Made by a program: the position numbers and the translations under genes. The notes under the pieces were generated by a model. It did not search any database. It had not been told where the DNA came from and saw only the letters and a list, made by a program, of their open reading frames with translations. A DNA stretch of 37,543 bases from contig NZ_LR213798.1 of assembly GCF_900659865.1 (NCBI RefSeq), positions 1-37,543 on the forward strand, read 5' to 3'. This document shows, piece by piece, positions 1 to 8,075 of this stretch; the stretch's first letter is position 1; each line of letters opens with the position of its first letter. This DNA comes from Hyella patelloides LEGE 07179 (GTDB lineage Bacteria; Cyanobacteriota; Cyanobacteriia; Cyanobacteriales; Xenococcaceae).

Positions 1-84
1 TTTAACCAATGGATGATTAGAGGTAGATCATCTGCTCGTTCTGAAATCGTTCCTTTCAATAATATAGCTCTCTCTATTCATTGA
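1..84 (+). CDS. Possible C-terminal end of a gene cut by the window start
   Basis: Frame 1 is open from the first base to a TGA at 82-84, giving 27 residues that end in IVPFNNIALSIH. The composition looks protein-like rather than random, so this may be the tail of a plus-strand gene lying mostly outside the window. Nothing identifies the family, and a 27-codon open frame can occur by chance. The following 200 bases up to the channel gene's stop show no gene. Confidence 0.25.
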   Translation, partial: FNQWMIRGRSSARSEIVPFNNIALSIH

Positions 85-283
85 ATTTCAATAACAGCAT
101 ACACTTTAGCTATTTTATTTCCCTAATCATTTTTGATTTAAGCGAACCGTGAGTAAGGAAATTAATTGGAATGACTATATTGAATGTCGATCGTACTCTG
201 TATTTTCTTCCGTTTAGGTTTCCAGCAGGAGAATTGCTCACCCTGCTTTTGCTTTATGTATGTTGCCTTCTGAGATCACGCCT

Positions 284-1936
284 TTAGTCTCCAAACCATC
301 TGGTTTTAATTTCCTGATAAGTTCCATCTTCCATTAGCTGTAGTAAAGCAGAGTTAATTTGCTTACGGTAAGGACTATTAATTGGTAAAGCAATACCGTA
401 ATTTTGAGGCTTAAAGATACTTCCTACTATTTTTACCTTTCCTGCTCCTTGATTATGGACATAGTATTGTAAAGCTGGAGCATCATAAACTAGAGCGTCT
501 ATTTGCCGAGTTTGTAGAGCTAGATAAGCTTGCTCTTGATTTTTGTAGGGAATAGTAGCTATTTTCTGTTCTCTGAGATATTGGTTAGCAGTAGTTCCTG
601 CAATAGTAGCAACTTCTTTTCCTCTTAAATCCTCAATTCCTTTGATGCTGGAATTCAAGCCATCTATGGTTAAGCTGGTAGTTACGGTAGCAGTGAAATA
701 GGCAAAAATAAAGTATCCCGCACACATCCAGAATAAACCAAATATTCTTCCTGGCAATTTACGGGGTGTTTTGTCACCATAGCCCACAGTGGTAACTGTC
801 ACCGCAGCCCACCAAAAAGATTCCCAAATACCCTGCGAATATCCTGAAGGAAATTCTGGATTATGATTGCGTTCTGTCAACCAAATAATGTGAGCAGCAA
901 CTAACAAAATAAGAATAAAAACACCAATACCAAAGTAAAGTTGAGGGCGAGTAACTATGGCTAATATTCTGTTCCAAATAGATTGGGAAATAGTTGTTGC
1001 TCGCTGAGGTACTAAAATTTGCAACCCCGATTCGTAGTAGGAATGAGAAAAATCCATTTCTTGTTCTCTTTCTGCGGTAATGCTAATACCAGCGATCGCT
1101 ATATCCGCAGTGTTATTTTTTACTTGATTTAGTAGTCGATCGATTGTCTCAACACCAGATAGCTCATAATTAATTCCTAGTCGCTCTGCGATCTCATCCC
1201 AAAAATCAATACTAAAACCTTGATAACGATCTTCTTCATAGTTAACTAGGGGTTCAAATCTTTTGGTAACTACTTTGAAGGTTTTGTTTGTAGTTGCGGT
1301 GGCTTCTTTGGAGGTAGAGTTATTAACTAGGGTAGCTACAGGTTGTTCTTTGGTTTCTACAGTTTGCTTTTTGGCGATCGCTAGCCAATGATTTACCCGT
1401 TCTCGGTTGCGATCGATCCATTGACGGGGATAATTCTGATTCAGAGTGATGTTTTTTGGCTTGTTTTCTGAGGTCAGAGAGACCCCGCCTTGAAAAGACG
1501 GGGCTTCCTCTGACTTCGTTAAAGTAAGATATTCATCAATATCTTGGGGAGGAATAGTAACTAACTCTAACAACTTTTGGGTTACTAAGTTAGTTGCCAT
1601 TAATTTTTCAGAAGAAAGCCGAACATTACTATTTTTAGAAGTAATAATCGGCACTAAATGTAAATCTTTATTTTCGAGACTTTGAACGATTTCGACTTGA
1701 TAACCCAACTCTGCTAACAACTGTTTGACTACTTCTAGATTGAGCCTGGTTACTTGTAGAATAGGTTGATTAACTACAGAAACTCCCTCGGAAACTTGAG
1801 GTGGGGAACTTCCTAACAAAGGTTGGTAAGCGGTGAAGATTAATAAGATGACTAGAGTAAAGGCGGTTAATCCTAATCGCAAGAGGTTACTTGGTAAAAT
1901 TTTTTTTTGCCAGAAATTTATAATGTTATCGATCAT
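284..1936 (-). CDS. GluR0-like ligand-gated potassium channel / SBP-domain ion channel
   Basis: The 550-residue protein has the order of a prokaryotic ionotropic glutamate receptor. An N-terminal membrane segment lies at about 20-40. The first half of a family-3 solute-binding domain (about 219-310, with YQGFSIDFWDEIAERLG and ADIAIAGISITAER) is followed by membrane helix M1 (about 333-354) and a pore loop with the potassium-filter motif TTVGYGD (382-388). Helix M2 (about 398-421) and the second half of the binding domain (about 428-550) complete it. GluR0 of Synechocystis is the known model: ligand binding outside the plasma membrane opens a potassium pore. Residues about 50-195 are an extra region not expected in GluR0. 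Its segment YPRQWIDRNRERVNHWLA recalls the end of glycine-betaine-type binding proteins, but that is a guess. The extra region also contains an in-frame palindromic insertion (residues about 141-155). The ligand is unknown. Confidence 0.88.
   Translation of the reverse strand: MIDNIINFWQKKILPSNLLRLGLTAFTLVILLIFTAYQPLLGSSPPQVSEGVSVVNQPILQVTRLNLEVVKQLLAELGYQVEIVQSLENKDLHLVPIITSKNSNVRLSSEKLMATNLVTQKLLELVTIPPQDIDEYLTLTKSEEAPSFQGGVSLTSENKPKNITLNQNYPRQWIDRNRERVNHWLAIAKKQTVETKEQPVATLVNNSTSKEATATTNKTFKVVTKRFEPLVNYEEDRYQGFSIDFWDEIAERLGINYELSGVETIDRLLNQVKNNTADIAIAGISITAEREQEMDFSHSYYESGLQILVPQRATTISQSIWNRILAIVTRPQLYFGIGVFILILLVAAHIIWLTERNHNPEFPSGYSQGIWESFWWAAVTVTTVGYGDKTPRKLPGRIFGLFWMCAGYFIFAYFTATVTTSLTIDGLNSSIKGIEDLRGKEVATIAGTTANQYLREQKIATIPYKNQEQAYLALQTRQIDALVYDAPALQYYVHNQGAGKVKIVGSIFKPQNYGIALPINSPYRKQINSALLQLMEDGTYQEIKTRWFGD
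1473..1514. repeat. Palindromic element inserted in frame in the channel gene
   Basis: The outer arms GTCAGA (1473-1478) and TCTGAC (1509-1514) enclose an inner stem CCCCGCC / GACGGGG with loop TTGAAAA. The segment is 42 bp, exactly 14 codons, and encodes roughly SEEAPSFQGGVSLT. On the minus strand the inner part reads GAAGCCCCGTCTTTTC, which resembles the right-end hairpins of IS200/IS605-family elements. It is probably a mobile palindrome tolerated because it keeps the reading frame. The exact insertion boundaries are inferred from the symmetry. Confidence 0.6.
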
Positions 1937-2152
1937 TATTTTTTAATTGATTTCTTGCCTTTACAGTGAACTTTAGTTAGTTGTCTCTATTTACTCAAAT
2001 AAGTCTTGTTTTGATTGTTCTTAATCTTACTTATGATAAATATTTTAAGTTTCTCTTGGAGAAACAATATATACAGAGTGTTACTGTTTTAGCCAAAAAT
2101 GTGGTCTGTCATCATAATTTGGTATTATAGCGTTACGTATTAACGTTAAGAC

Positions 2153-2193
2153 GGGGCGTACAAGCACCGCCCTTCGAAGGCGGTGTCAGCCCC
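2153..2193. repeat. Orphan IS200/IS605-type right-end hairpin
   Basis: Outer arms GGGGC (2153-2157) and GCCCC (2189-2193) surround an inner stem GCACCGCC / GGCGGTGT with loop CTTCGAA. The architecture (GGGGCGTNNAA, stem, TCAGCCCCTCA) is the same as the hairpin at 11258-11298 beside the IS200-like transposase, although the inner stem differs. No transposase lies nearby, so this looks like an orphan end or a small non-autonomous copy. It sits between the channel gene promoter region and the ugd terminator. Confidence 0.6.
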
Positions 2194-2225
2194 TCACATT
2201 TTTGGGCATTTTAATCAAAAAACTC

Positions 2226-2260
2226 ATTACTTATTACTTATTACTTATTACTTATTACTT
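2226..2260. repeat. Heptanucleotide tandem repeat (ATTACTT)5
   Basis: Five perfect copies of the 7-bp unit ATTACTT run without interruption. Short heptameric tandem repeats of this kind are typical of cyanobacterial intergenic DNA. Copy number is likely to vary between strains by slippage. The rest of the 1937-2444 intergenic stretch holds the hairpin at 2153, the terminator at 2367 and no gene. Confidence 0.9.
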
Positions 2261-2366
2261 CCGATCTCGTAAATTTTAATGTCCTAATCTAATTTTGTAC
2301 GGCTATAGCTTACCCTGAAAAAGTATACTGTTAAAATCAAATTGGATGTTATATCCCATCACAAAC

Positions 2367-2390
2367 AAAAAAAGATGGGCATTGCCCATC
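2367..2390 (-). terminator. Rho-independent terminator of ugd
   Basis: On the minus strand a perfect hairpin GATGGGC-AAT-GCCCATC (2390 to 2374) is followed by seven T (2373 to 2367). It lies 55 bp downstream of the ugd stop codon, so it probably ends the cofH/UXS/ugd transcript. Confidence 0.8.
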
Positions 2391-2444
2391 CTAGAGATTT
2401 TCCAGATAAAATAAATTAAATTTACTTTACTGTTGGTTACTTGA

Positions 2445-3824
2445 TTAGTGACCGATACCAAGATAGCGGAAACCAGCTTGTTCTAAAGTGGAACGATCTA
2501 AGAAATTACGACCATCAATAATTACGGGATTGTTCATTTGGTTTGCCATTTTGCCAAAGTCTAGTTTGATAAATTCTTTCCAATCAGTAACTAAAACCAG
2601 AGCATCACAGCCATCTGCTAACATCTCGGCATCAGTTTCGATAATTACTCCAGTTAAACCATGACTGAGTCCTGATTGAGAAACAATCGGATCGTAAGCT
2701 TTGACTCTTGCACCGAGGCGATTTAATTGTTCAATGAGAGTTAAAGCAGGAGCATCTCTCATATCGTCAGTATCGGGTTTAAAAGTAAGTCCTAGTAAAC
2801 CAACAGTTTTACCTTTGAGAATTTTTAACTCTTGTTGTAATTTCTCTAAGGAAATAGAACGTTGACGAATGTTGACACTCACCGCAGATTTTAAAAGTTC
2901 TGCCTCATAACCATAATCATCAGCAGTATGAATTAATGCCGAGACATCTTTAGGGAAACAAGAGCCTCCCCAACCAATACCAGCTTGTAAAAATTTGTTA
3001 CCAATACGGGAGTCTAAACCGATACCTTTGGCTACTTGAACCACATCTGCACCTACACGATCGCATATATTAGCTACTTCGTTGATAAAACTGATTTTAG
3101 TAGCGAGGAAGGAGTTAGCAGCATACTTGATCATTTCAGCCGAACTCAAGTCGGTAACTACCACTGGTACAGGGGGTAGAGACTTATCTTTAGCGACTTT
3201 TCTGTTGACAATGGGTTGATAGAGTTCCTGCATCATAGCGATCGCTTTTTCTCCATTACCACCCAACACAATGCGATCTGGGTTAAAGGTATCAAAAACT
3301 GCCGAGCCTTCGCGCAAGAATTCTGGGTTACTGACAACATCAAAGTTAACGTTGGCGTTTTCTGTACTGACTCCACCAGCACCCACGAGAGATTTTTGTT
3401 TTTCGGTGGCACCATCTAGTACGATCATGCGTACCCAATCCCCCGAACCAATGGGAACGGTGGATTTGTTGACAATAACTTTATAGTCGCTCTTGAGATG
3501 AGTGCCAATTCCACGAGCCACAGCTTCTACATAACGAGTATCGCTTTCTCCTGTGGGCAAAGGAGGAGTTCCCACTGCAATAAATAAAATTTCTCCATGA
3601 TCTACTCCTTTAGCGAGATCGGAAGTAAATGTGAGCTTTCCTGAAGCAGCCGAAGATTGCATTAATTCTGACAATCCTGGCTCATAAATAGGGGATTGTC
3701 CTGATTGCATTAATTTAACTTTTTCTTCGTTGTTATCAACACATATCACATCATGACCAATGTGAGATAAACAAACACCTGTTACTAATCCAACATATCC
3801 TGTGCCAATGACGCAAACACGCAT
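2445..3824 (-). CDS. ugd: UDP-glucose 6-dehydrogenase
   Basis: Oxidises UDP-glucose to UDP-glucuronate with two NAD in the cytoplasm, supplying extracellular polysaccharide synthesis. The 459-residue protein starts with the Rossmann motif GTGYVG (7-12) and has VGTPPLPTG at about 84-92. NPEFLREGSA follows at about 166-175, and the catalytic cysteine sits in GGSCFPKD (Cys289). The C-terminal domain carries GLTFKPDTDDMRDAP. Length and motifs are normal for the family. UDP-xylose synthase lies 83 bp upstream on the same strand and uses its product, so the two probably share a transcript that ends at the hairpin at 2367-2390. A GDP-mannose dehydrogenase is less likely given the UDP-xylose synthase partner. 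Confidence 0.95.
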   Translation of the reverse strand: MRVCVIGTGYVGLVTGVCLSHIGHDVICVDNNEEKVKLMQSGQSPIYEPGLSELMQSSAASGKLTFTSDLAKGVDHGEILFIAVGTPPLPTGESDTRYVEAVARGIGTHLKSDYKVIVNKSTVPIGSGDWVRMIVLDGATEKQKSLVGAGGVSTENANVNFDVVSNPEFLREGSAVFDTFNPDRIVLGGNGEKAIAMMQELYQPIVNRKVAKDKSLPPVPVVVTDLSSAEMIKYAANSFLATKISFINEVANICDRVGADVVQVAKGIGLDSRIGNKFLQAGIGWGGSCFPKDVSALIHTADDYGYEAELLKSAVSVNIRQRSISLEKLQQELKILKGKTVGLLGLTFKPDTDDMRDAPALTLIEQLNRLGARVKAYDPIVSQSGLSHGLTGVIIETDAEMLADGCDALVLVTDWKEFIKLDFGKMANQMNNPVIIDGRNFLDRSTLEQAGFRYLGIGH

Positions 3825-3907
3825 AGTATTTAATCCTCAATTTATGAATAAGCTGTTACCAATAGCGATCGCTAATTTAAAATTCTAATGCAGATCGACA
3901 ATTATAC

Positions 3908-4852
3908 CTAAGATTTTTGAGCTTCCAAACGAGTGCGGAAGTCGTCAATAGTTAGTTTTAATCCTTCTTGGAGAGAAATCGTCGGTTTCCAACCTAACCA
4001 TTGTTTAGCCCTAGTAATATCTGGTTGTCGCTGTTTGGGGTCGTCTTGGGGTAAGGGTTTAAAGACTAATTTTGCATCAGGATTGACCATTTTTTGAATA
4101 GTTTGTGCCAATTCGAGAATTGTATACTCTCCAGGGTTACCAATGTTAACAGGGCCAATATGATCTCCATTCATGAGGCGAATCATACCTTCTATCAAAT
4201 CAGAGGCATAACAAAAACTACGAGTTTGTGAACCATCTCCATAAATAGTTAAAGGAATACCTTTTAATGCTTGAACAATAAAATTACTAACTACTCGTCC
4301 ATCATTTTCCAGCATTCGAGGGCCATAAGTATTAAAAATACGCATTACTCGAATATCTACGTTGTTTTGACGATGGTAGTCAAAAGCTAGAGTTTCCGCT
4401 ACTCTTTTTCCCTCATCGTAACAACTTCTAGTACCGATACAATTAACGTTTCCTCTATAATCTTCAGTCTGGGGATGCACATCAGGATCGCCATAAACTT
4501 CTGAAGTAGAAGCCAGCAGAAATCTTGCTTTAACTCTTTTGGCTAGTCCTAACATATTCAATGTTCCCATCACGTTAACTTTGATGGTTTTTACAGGATT
4601 GTATTGGTAATGAACAGGAGATGCGGGACAAGCTAAGTGATAAATTTGATCCACTTCCAAACGAATAGGTTCAGTAATATCGTGGCGAATTAATTCAAAA
4701 TAGGGATGACCTACCCAATTGAGGATATTACGTTTATGACCAGTGTAAAAGTTATCTAAACAAAGAACTTCATGTCCTTGTGCCATTAAACGATCTATCA
4801 GGTGAGAACCAAGAAAACCCGCGCCACCAGTAACTAATACTCTCATGCACAT
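3908..4852 (-). CDS. UDP-glucuronate decarboxylase (UDP-xylose synthase)
   Basis: An extended short-chain dehydrogenase/reductase that converts UDP-glucuronate to UDP-xylose through a bound-NAD oxidation, decarboxylation and reduction. Visible features are the NAD motif GGAGFLG (9-15), the serine/threonine STSEVYGDP (115-123) and the catalytic pair Tyr145/Lys149 in [15 protein letters not shown] and the UXS-type stretch [16 protein letters not shown] are also present. At 314 residues it matches soluble UXS enzymes. The start could be two codons later (ATG at 4846), where the family's usual [11 protein letters not shown] begins. Neither start has a clear ribosome-binding site. It sits between cofH (70 bp away) and ugd (83 bp away), so the pathway order is ugd product to this enzyme. 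Confidence 0.93.
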   Translation of the reverse strand: MCMRVLVTGGAGFLGSHLIDRLMAQGHEVLCLDNFYTGHKRNILNWVGHPYFELIRHDITEPIRLEVDQIYHLACPASPVHYQYNPVKTIKVNVMGTLNMLGLAKRVKARFLLASTSEVYGDPDVHPQTEDYRGNVNCIGTRSCYDEGKRVAETLAFDYHRQNNVDIRVMRIFNTYGPRMLENDGRVVSNFIVQALKGIPLTIYGDGSQTRSFCYASDLIEGMIRLMNGDHIGPVNIGNPGEYTILELAQTIQKMVNPDAKLVFKPLPQDDPKQRQPDITRAKQWLGWKPTISLQEGLKLTIDDFRTRLEAQKS

Positions 4853-4922
4853 ATTCTTGTAGTAATTTTCATGTCAATTTTAGACTAACTTCAACAAAAT
4901 TGAAGTTATTCCAGGTTACCCA

Positions 4923-6071
4923 TTAGTTATTTATACTATGATATGTAGTATTTCTTTGACTACAGGGGCGTTTTAAAGAAGCGATCGCTTTTTGGAGCTT
5001 GTCAACACTCATACAAGTGCCTCCTTTTGCTCCTGCCATAGTGGTAATATGTTCTTCCATCAGTGTACCTCCTATATCGTTACAACCCCAGAGCAGTGCT
5101 TCTGTAGCTGCTTCTAAACCTAGTTTGACCCAACTGGGTTGATGATTCTGTATCCAATTACCTAAAAATATTCTGGCGACAGCAGTGAGTAATAAAGTAT
5201 CGGCAATTATGGGTTGATCTCTGCCTACTCTCTTACGGATAGGTGCGGGGGCTGATTCTCCGACAAAGGGAAGGATAATAAATTCCGTGATTTTGGCAGG
5301 ATAGTTATATTGTAAGGCTTTTTGTTGTAGCGATCGCAATTTACTCAAGTGACTTATTTGTTGTTCTGGGGTTTCTACATGACCAGATAACATGGTGCTA
5401 GTGGTGGGAATGCCTAAACGATGGGCGGTACTGACAATTTCTAACCAGGTAGCAGTGTTAATTTTTTCAGGACAAATAATTTTTCTAACGGGATCATCGA
5501 GTATTTCCGCAGCAGTACCAGGCATAGAGCCTAATCCAACGGATTTAAGGGCAATTATAACCTTTTCATAACTCAGATGGTCTTCACGGGCGATAAACTG
5601 GATTTCCTGGGGAGAAAAAGCATGGAGGTGTATCTGGGGAAAGTGCTGCTTAATGGTTTTAATTAGCTGTTGATAATAAGCCAGAGATGTTCCATTTATT
5701 TTGGCTTCTGGATGTAATCCTCCCTGCATACAAATTTCTGTCGCTCCTTGAGCTACTGCTTCGACTGTTTTTGCCATAATTTGCTCTGTATTAAGCCAAA
5801 ATGCTCCTTCTGTATCCGCATCACGACGGAAAGCACAAAAGCTACAATGTTGCTCGCAAATGTTGGTGAAGTTAATATTGCGATTGACAACATAGGTAAC
5901 AGTTTCACCAATTTGTTTTTGCCTCAAATAGTCTGCGGTATTTTTAATTTCCGCGATTTTTGATGGCTGTTGCTGTTGTAGCAATATTAAGGCTTCTGAT
6001 TCTGCAATATCTTGACCTCGAATTGCTTTTTCTAAAATAGTATCTATTATTTTGGTTTTTTGAACGTACAT
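4923..6071 (-). CDS. cofH: 7,8-didemethyl-8-hydroxy-5-deazariboflavin synthase subunit CofH
   Basis: A radical-SAM enzyme that, with CofG, joins a tyrosine-derived radical to a ribityl-diaminouracil precursor to build FO, the deazaflavin chromophore. In cyanobacteria FO is known as an antenna pigment of some photolyases. The 382-residue protein has the cluster motif CEQHCSFC (Cys72, Cys76, Cys79) after [16 protein letters not shown] (about 112-121) and LHAFSPQEI follow, and all three are typical of CofH rather than the related MqnE/MqnC. CofG is not in this window. The start is only 26 bp from the divergent start of the membrane protein at 6098, so the promoter must overlap a coding region. 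Its link to the sugar genes downstream may be positional only. Confidence 0.92.
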   Translation of the reverse strand: MYVQKTKIIDTILEKAIRGQDIAESEALILLQQQQPSKIAEIKNTADYLRQKQIGETVTYVVNRNINFTNICEQHCSFCAFRRDADTEGAFWLNTEQIMAKTVEAVAQGATEICMQGGLHPEAKINGTSLAYYQQLIKTIKQHFPQIHLHAFSPQEIQFIAREDHLSYEKVIIALKSVGLGSMPGTAAEILDDPVRKIICPEKINTATWLEIVSTAHRLGIPTTSTMLSGHVETPEQQISHLSKLRSLQQKALQYNYPAKITEFIILPFVGESAPAPIRKRVGRDQPIIADTLLLTAVARIFLGNWIQNHQPSWVKLGLEAATEALLWGCNDIGGTLMEEHITTMAGAKGGTCMSVDKLQKAIASLKRPCSQRNTTYHSINN

Positions 6072-6097
6072 TGCTGATTTAATTATCTAAACTTTGA

Positions 6098-7747
6098 ATG
6101 AAATTAAAATCTATTTCTTTAGTGATTATCTTCGGAGGAATTTTATTTTCTCTTTTGCTACAGGGACAAGTTGCTGATGGAGTTTATTTTAGTGGAGATG
6201 GGGGACTAAAAGCTTTACTGGCAAAACAGTTAGCTAGTGGAGATTTCCGTTTTTATTTAGCTACTCCTGATGTGGCTTGGGTTAGAGAGTTATGGGATAC
6301 TGGGTTATATCCTTACGATAAACCTTATGTTTATCAGGTAGCAGGAAAATACTATATTACGTTTCCCTATACCTTTCCTTTGGTGGCTGCGCCTTTTTAT
6401 GCTTTGTTTGGCTACCGAGGTTTATATGTTATTCCGTTGGTATCTTGTTGGGTTATTTGGCTTGTTTTTTATTTAGATTGTCTAAAACTTAAGTTAGATA
6501 GTTTAGTAACTGCTTTAGGACTAATATGTTTAATTTTTGGCTCTTATCTAACTGTCTATAGTGCTATGTATTGGGAGCATACTTTTGCTTTAGCATTAGC
6601 TTTTACAGGACTTTCTTTATGGTTTTTCTTTAATGATGTTACTAGCCCATCTACAGTTAAAACTATTATGAGCGGTATTTTAATTGGGTTGTCTGTTTGG
6701 TTTCGACCAGAATTTATTTGTGTAGTAGTGATTATGATTGGCTTGGCTATTTTTACCAGTAGCTATTTTTGGTGGCAGAATATTATATTTTTAGACTTTA
6801 AACAATTACAACCAATTCTTTTTGCCACTAAACAACAGTTAATTTTAGTTATTAGTACAATTGTTACTGTTGTCGGTTTCTTTGTAACCAATAAAATCAT
6901 TTATGGTTATGCCGTGGGGATACATGGTATTCAAGTAGTTGAATCCATTGCTTTAAGCGATCGCTTATTGGGAAGTTGGCAAAACTTTACAAGTATGAGT
7001 AGCGATCTTTTAGAATATTTACCAATTATTATTTTTCCGATTTTATGTGCAGTTTTTTATCTTATTCAAAGAGTAATATTATTACAATTTAAGTTAATTG
7101 ATTTTCCGATTATATATATAATTATCTACTTGGCTATTATTGCTTTTATGATTGGTGTTTCCTTGTTAGTTCCTGTGGGTACTCAAGGGTTAATTCCAGG
7201 AGGTAAACAATGGGGGGTCAGATTTTTACTAATGCTGGTACCAGTAATTATTTTATTAACCAGCGTTCAGTTACAACAGGCAAATAATAATAAAATTATT
7301 AAATATAGTGCTATTTTTATCGTAGTTTTACTGTCTGCGATCGGCATTCATAAAAATGTTTGGCAAGCTACTCAAATACTCGCAAAAAATAATCAAGAAA
7401 CTGCTCCTGCTGTAGAATTCATACAAACAAACAACAATCAATATATTGTAATATCCCATGAATTTGTTGGTCAATCTCTACAAGCATCTACTACAGAACA
7501 AGAAATCTTTTTTACTATTAATAAAGTTCCCGAATTAATCCAGTTTTCTCAAAAACTAATCGAGCAACAACAAACCCAATTTGTCTATATTTGTTATCCT
7601 CATCGTGCTTGTAAGTTACCAGATACTAAAATAGTAGACTTACAATTTGAGCAAAGCGATCGACCATATCAAATTCAACTCAATAGTTTAGGTAAATTTG
7701 GAAAATATCCCATTTATCAAGGGAACGTTATACAGCTTAAAAAATAA
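6098..7747 (+). CDS. Multipass membrane protein, probable lipid-sugar-dependent glycosyltransferase
   Basis: A 549-residue protein with about ten to eleven hydrophobic segments and a soluble C-terminal tail from about residue 440. After the first helix there is a loop with FSGDGGLKALLAKQLASGDF, containing an acidic residue. In GT-C-type glycosyltransferases the first outer loop carries the catalytic acid, and the overall plan fits that fold. No family-defining motif could be checked, so the function is inferred. The gene at 30617 shares the plan (acidic first loop, late soluble tail) and may be a distant relative. A decayed copy of this gene's 3' part lies just downstream at 7846-7885. It is divergent from cofH with only 26 bp between the starts. 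Confidence 0.7.
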   Translation: MKLKSISLVIIFGGILFSLLLQGQVADGVYFSGDGGLKALLAKQLASGDFRFYLATPDVAWVRELWDTGLYPYDKPYVYQVAGKYYITFPYTFPLVAAPFYALFGYRGLYVIPLVSCWVIWLVFYLDCLKLKLDSLVTALGLICLIFGSYLTVYSAMYWEHTFALALAFTGLSLWFFFNDVTSPSTVKTIMSGILIGLSVWFRPEFICVVVIMIGLAIFTSSYFWWQNIIFLDFKQLQPILFATKQQLILVISTIVTVVGFFVTNKIIYGYAVGIHGIQVVESIALSDRLLGSWQNFTSMSSDLLEYLPIIIFPILCAVFYLIQRVILLQFKLIDFPIIYIIIYLAIIAFMIGVSLLVPVGTQGLIPGGKQWGVRFLLMLVPVIILLTSVQLQQANNNKIIKYSAIFIVVLLSAIGIHKNVWQATQILAKNNQETAPAVEFIQTNNNQYIVISHEFVGQSLQASTTEQEIFFTINKVPELIQFSQKLIEQQQTQFVYICYPHRACKLPDTKIVDLQFEQSDRPYQIQLNSLGKFGKYPIYQGNVIQLKK

Positions 7748-7763
7748 AGGGGCTTTGCTCCAG

Positions 7764-7791
7764 CTATAAGCCATAAGCTATAAGCTTTAAG
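7764..7791. repeat. Heptanucleotide tandem repeat, unit CTATAAG
   Basis: Four 7-bp units in a row: CTATAAG, CCATAAG, CTATAAG, CTTTAAG. This is a second short heptameric repeat of the kind seen at 2226, with a different unit. It lies between the stop codon of the membrane protein and the relic of its 3' end. Confidence 0.75.
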
Positions 7792-7845
7792 CTGGTATGT
7801 AGGCAGTTAGCTTAAAAGCAAGTGAGCTTAGAGCTTTAAAAAGAT

Positions 7846-7885
7846 AATCGAGCAACAAAAAACCCAGTTTATCTATCTTTATTTT
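7846..7885 (+). pseudogene. Relic duplicate of the 3' part of the preceding membrane-protein gene
   Basis: About 40 bp here match 7558-7597 inside the upstream gene at roughly five out of six positions. Translated in the same frame they give IIEQQKTQFIYLYF against LIEQQQTQFVYICY. This suggests that a second, now mostly deleted copy of the gene once followed the first. The fragment ends directly at the stop of the sigma-factor gene on the other strand. Confidence 0.55.
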
Positions 7886-7886
7886 C

Positions 7887-8075
7887 TTAATCTTTCGATG
7901 GAGGCGTTGCTTCGCTAATGATTTTGTTACATTCATCTACACATTCGCCACAGATGTAAATGCGTGCATTTCTGACAATTGGCCCTGCAATCAGAAAATT
8001 TACCTGCTCTTTGTCTTTACCACAAAATGAACAGTAAAGCTCTTTCTCAGTGTAAGTAATAGTGTTACTTGTCAT
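7887..8075 (-). CDS. Possible internally initiated ClpX-type zinc-finger protein
   Basis: Inside the sigma-factor frame an ATG at 8075 is preceded by CAGGAGCAG, a good ribosome-binding site with nine bases between GGAG and ATG. Starting here gives a 62-residue protein that is only the C4 zinc finger (CSFC, CGEC). In ClpX this domain binds adaptor proteins and substrates. The region could be made as a separate protein, as the tail of the sigma factor, or both. It may once have been a separate gene whose upstream stop was lost. The evidence is the ribosome-binding site and the domain border; expression is unknown. Confidence 0.4.
   Translation of the reverse strand: MTSNTITYTEKELYCSFCGKDKEQVNFLIAGPIVRNARIYICGECVDECNKIISEATPPSKD

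Noticed and set aside
2226-2260. The ATTACTT run as part of a CRISPR or other spaced repeat array
   Set aside because: The units are 7 bp and contiguous with no spacers, so it is a simple tandem repeat.
3216-3486. Short plus-strand frames opposite ugd
   Set aside because: They are antisense shadows of a strongly conserved dehydrogenase and have no motifs of their own.
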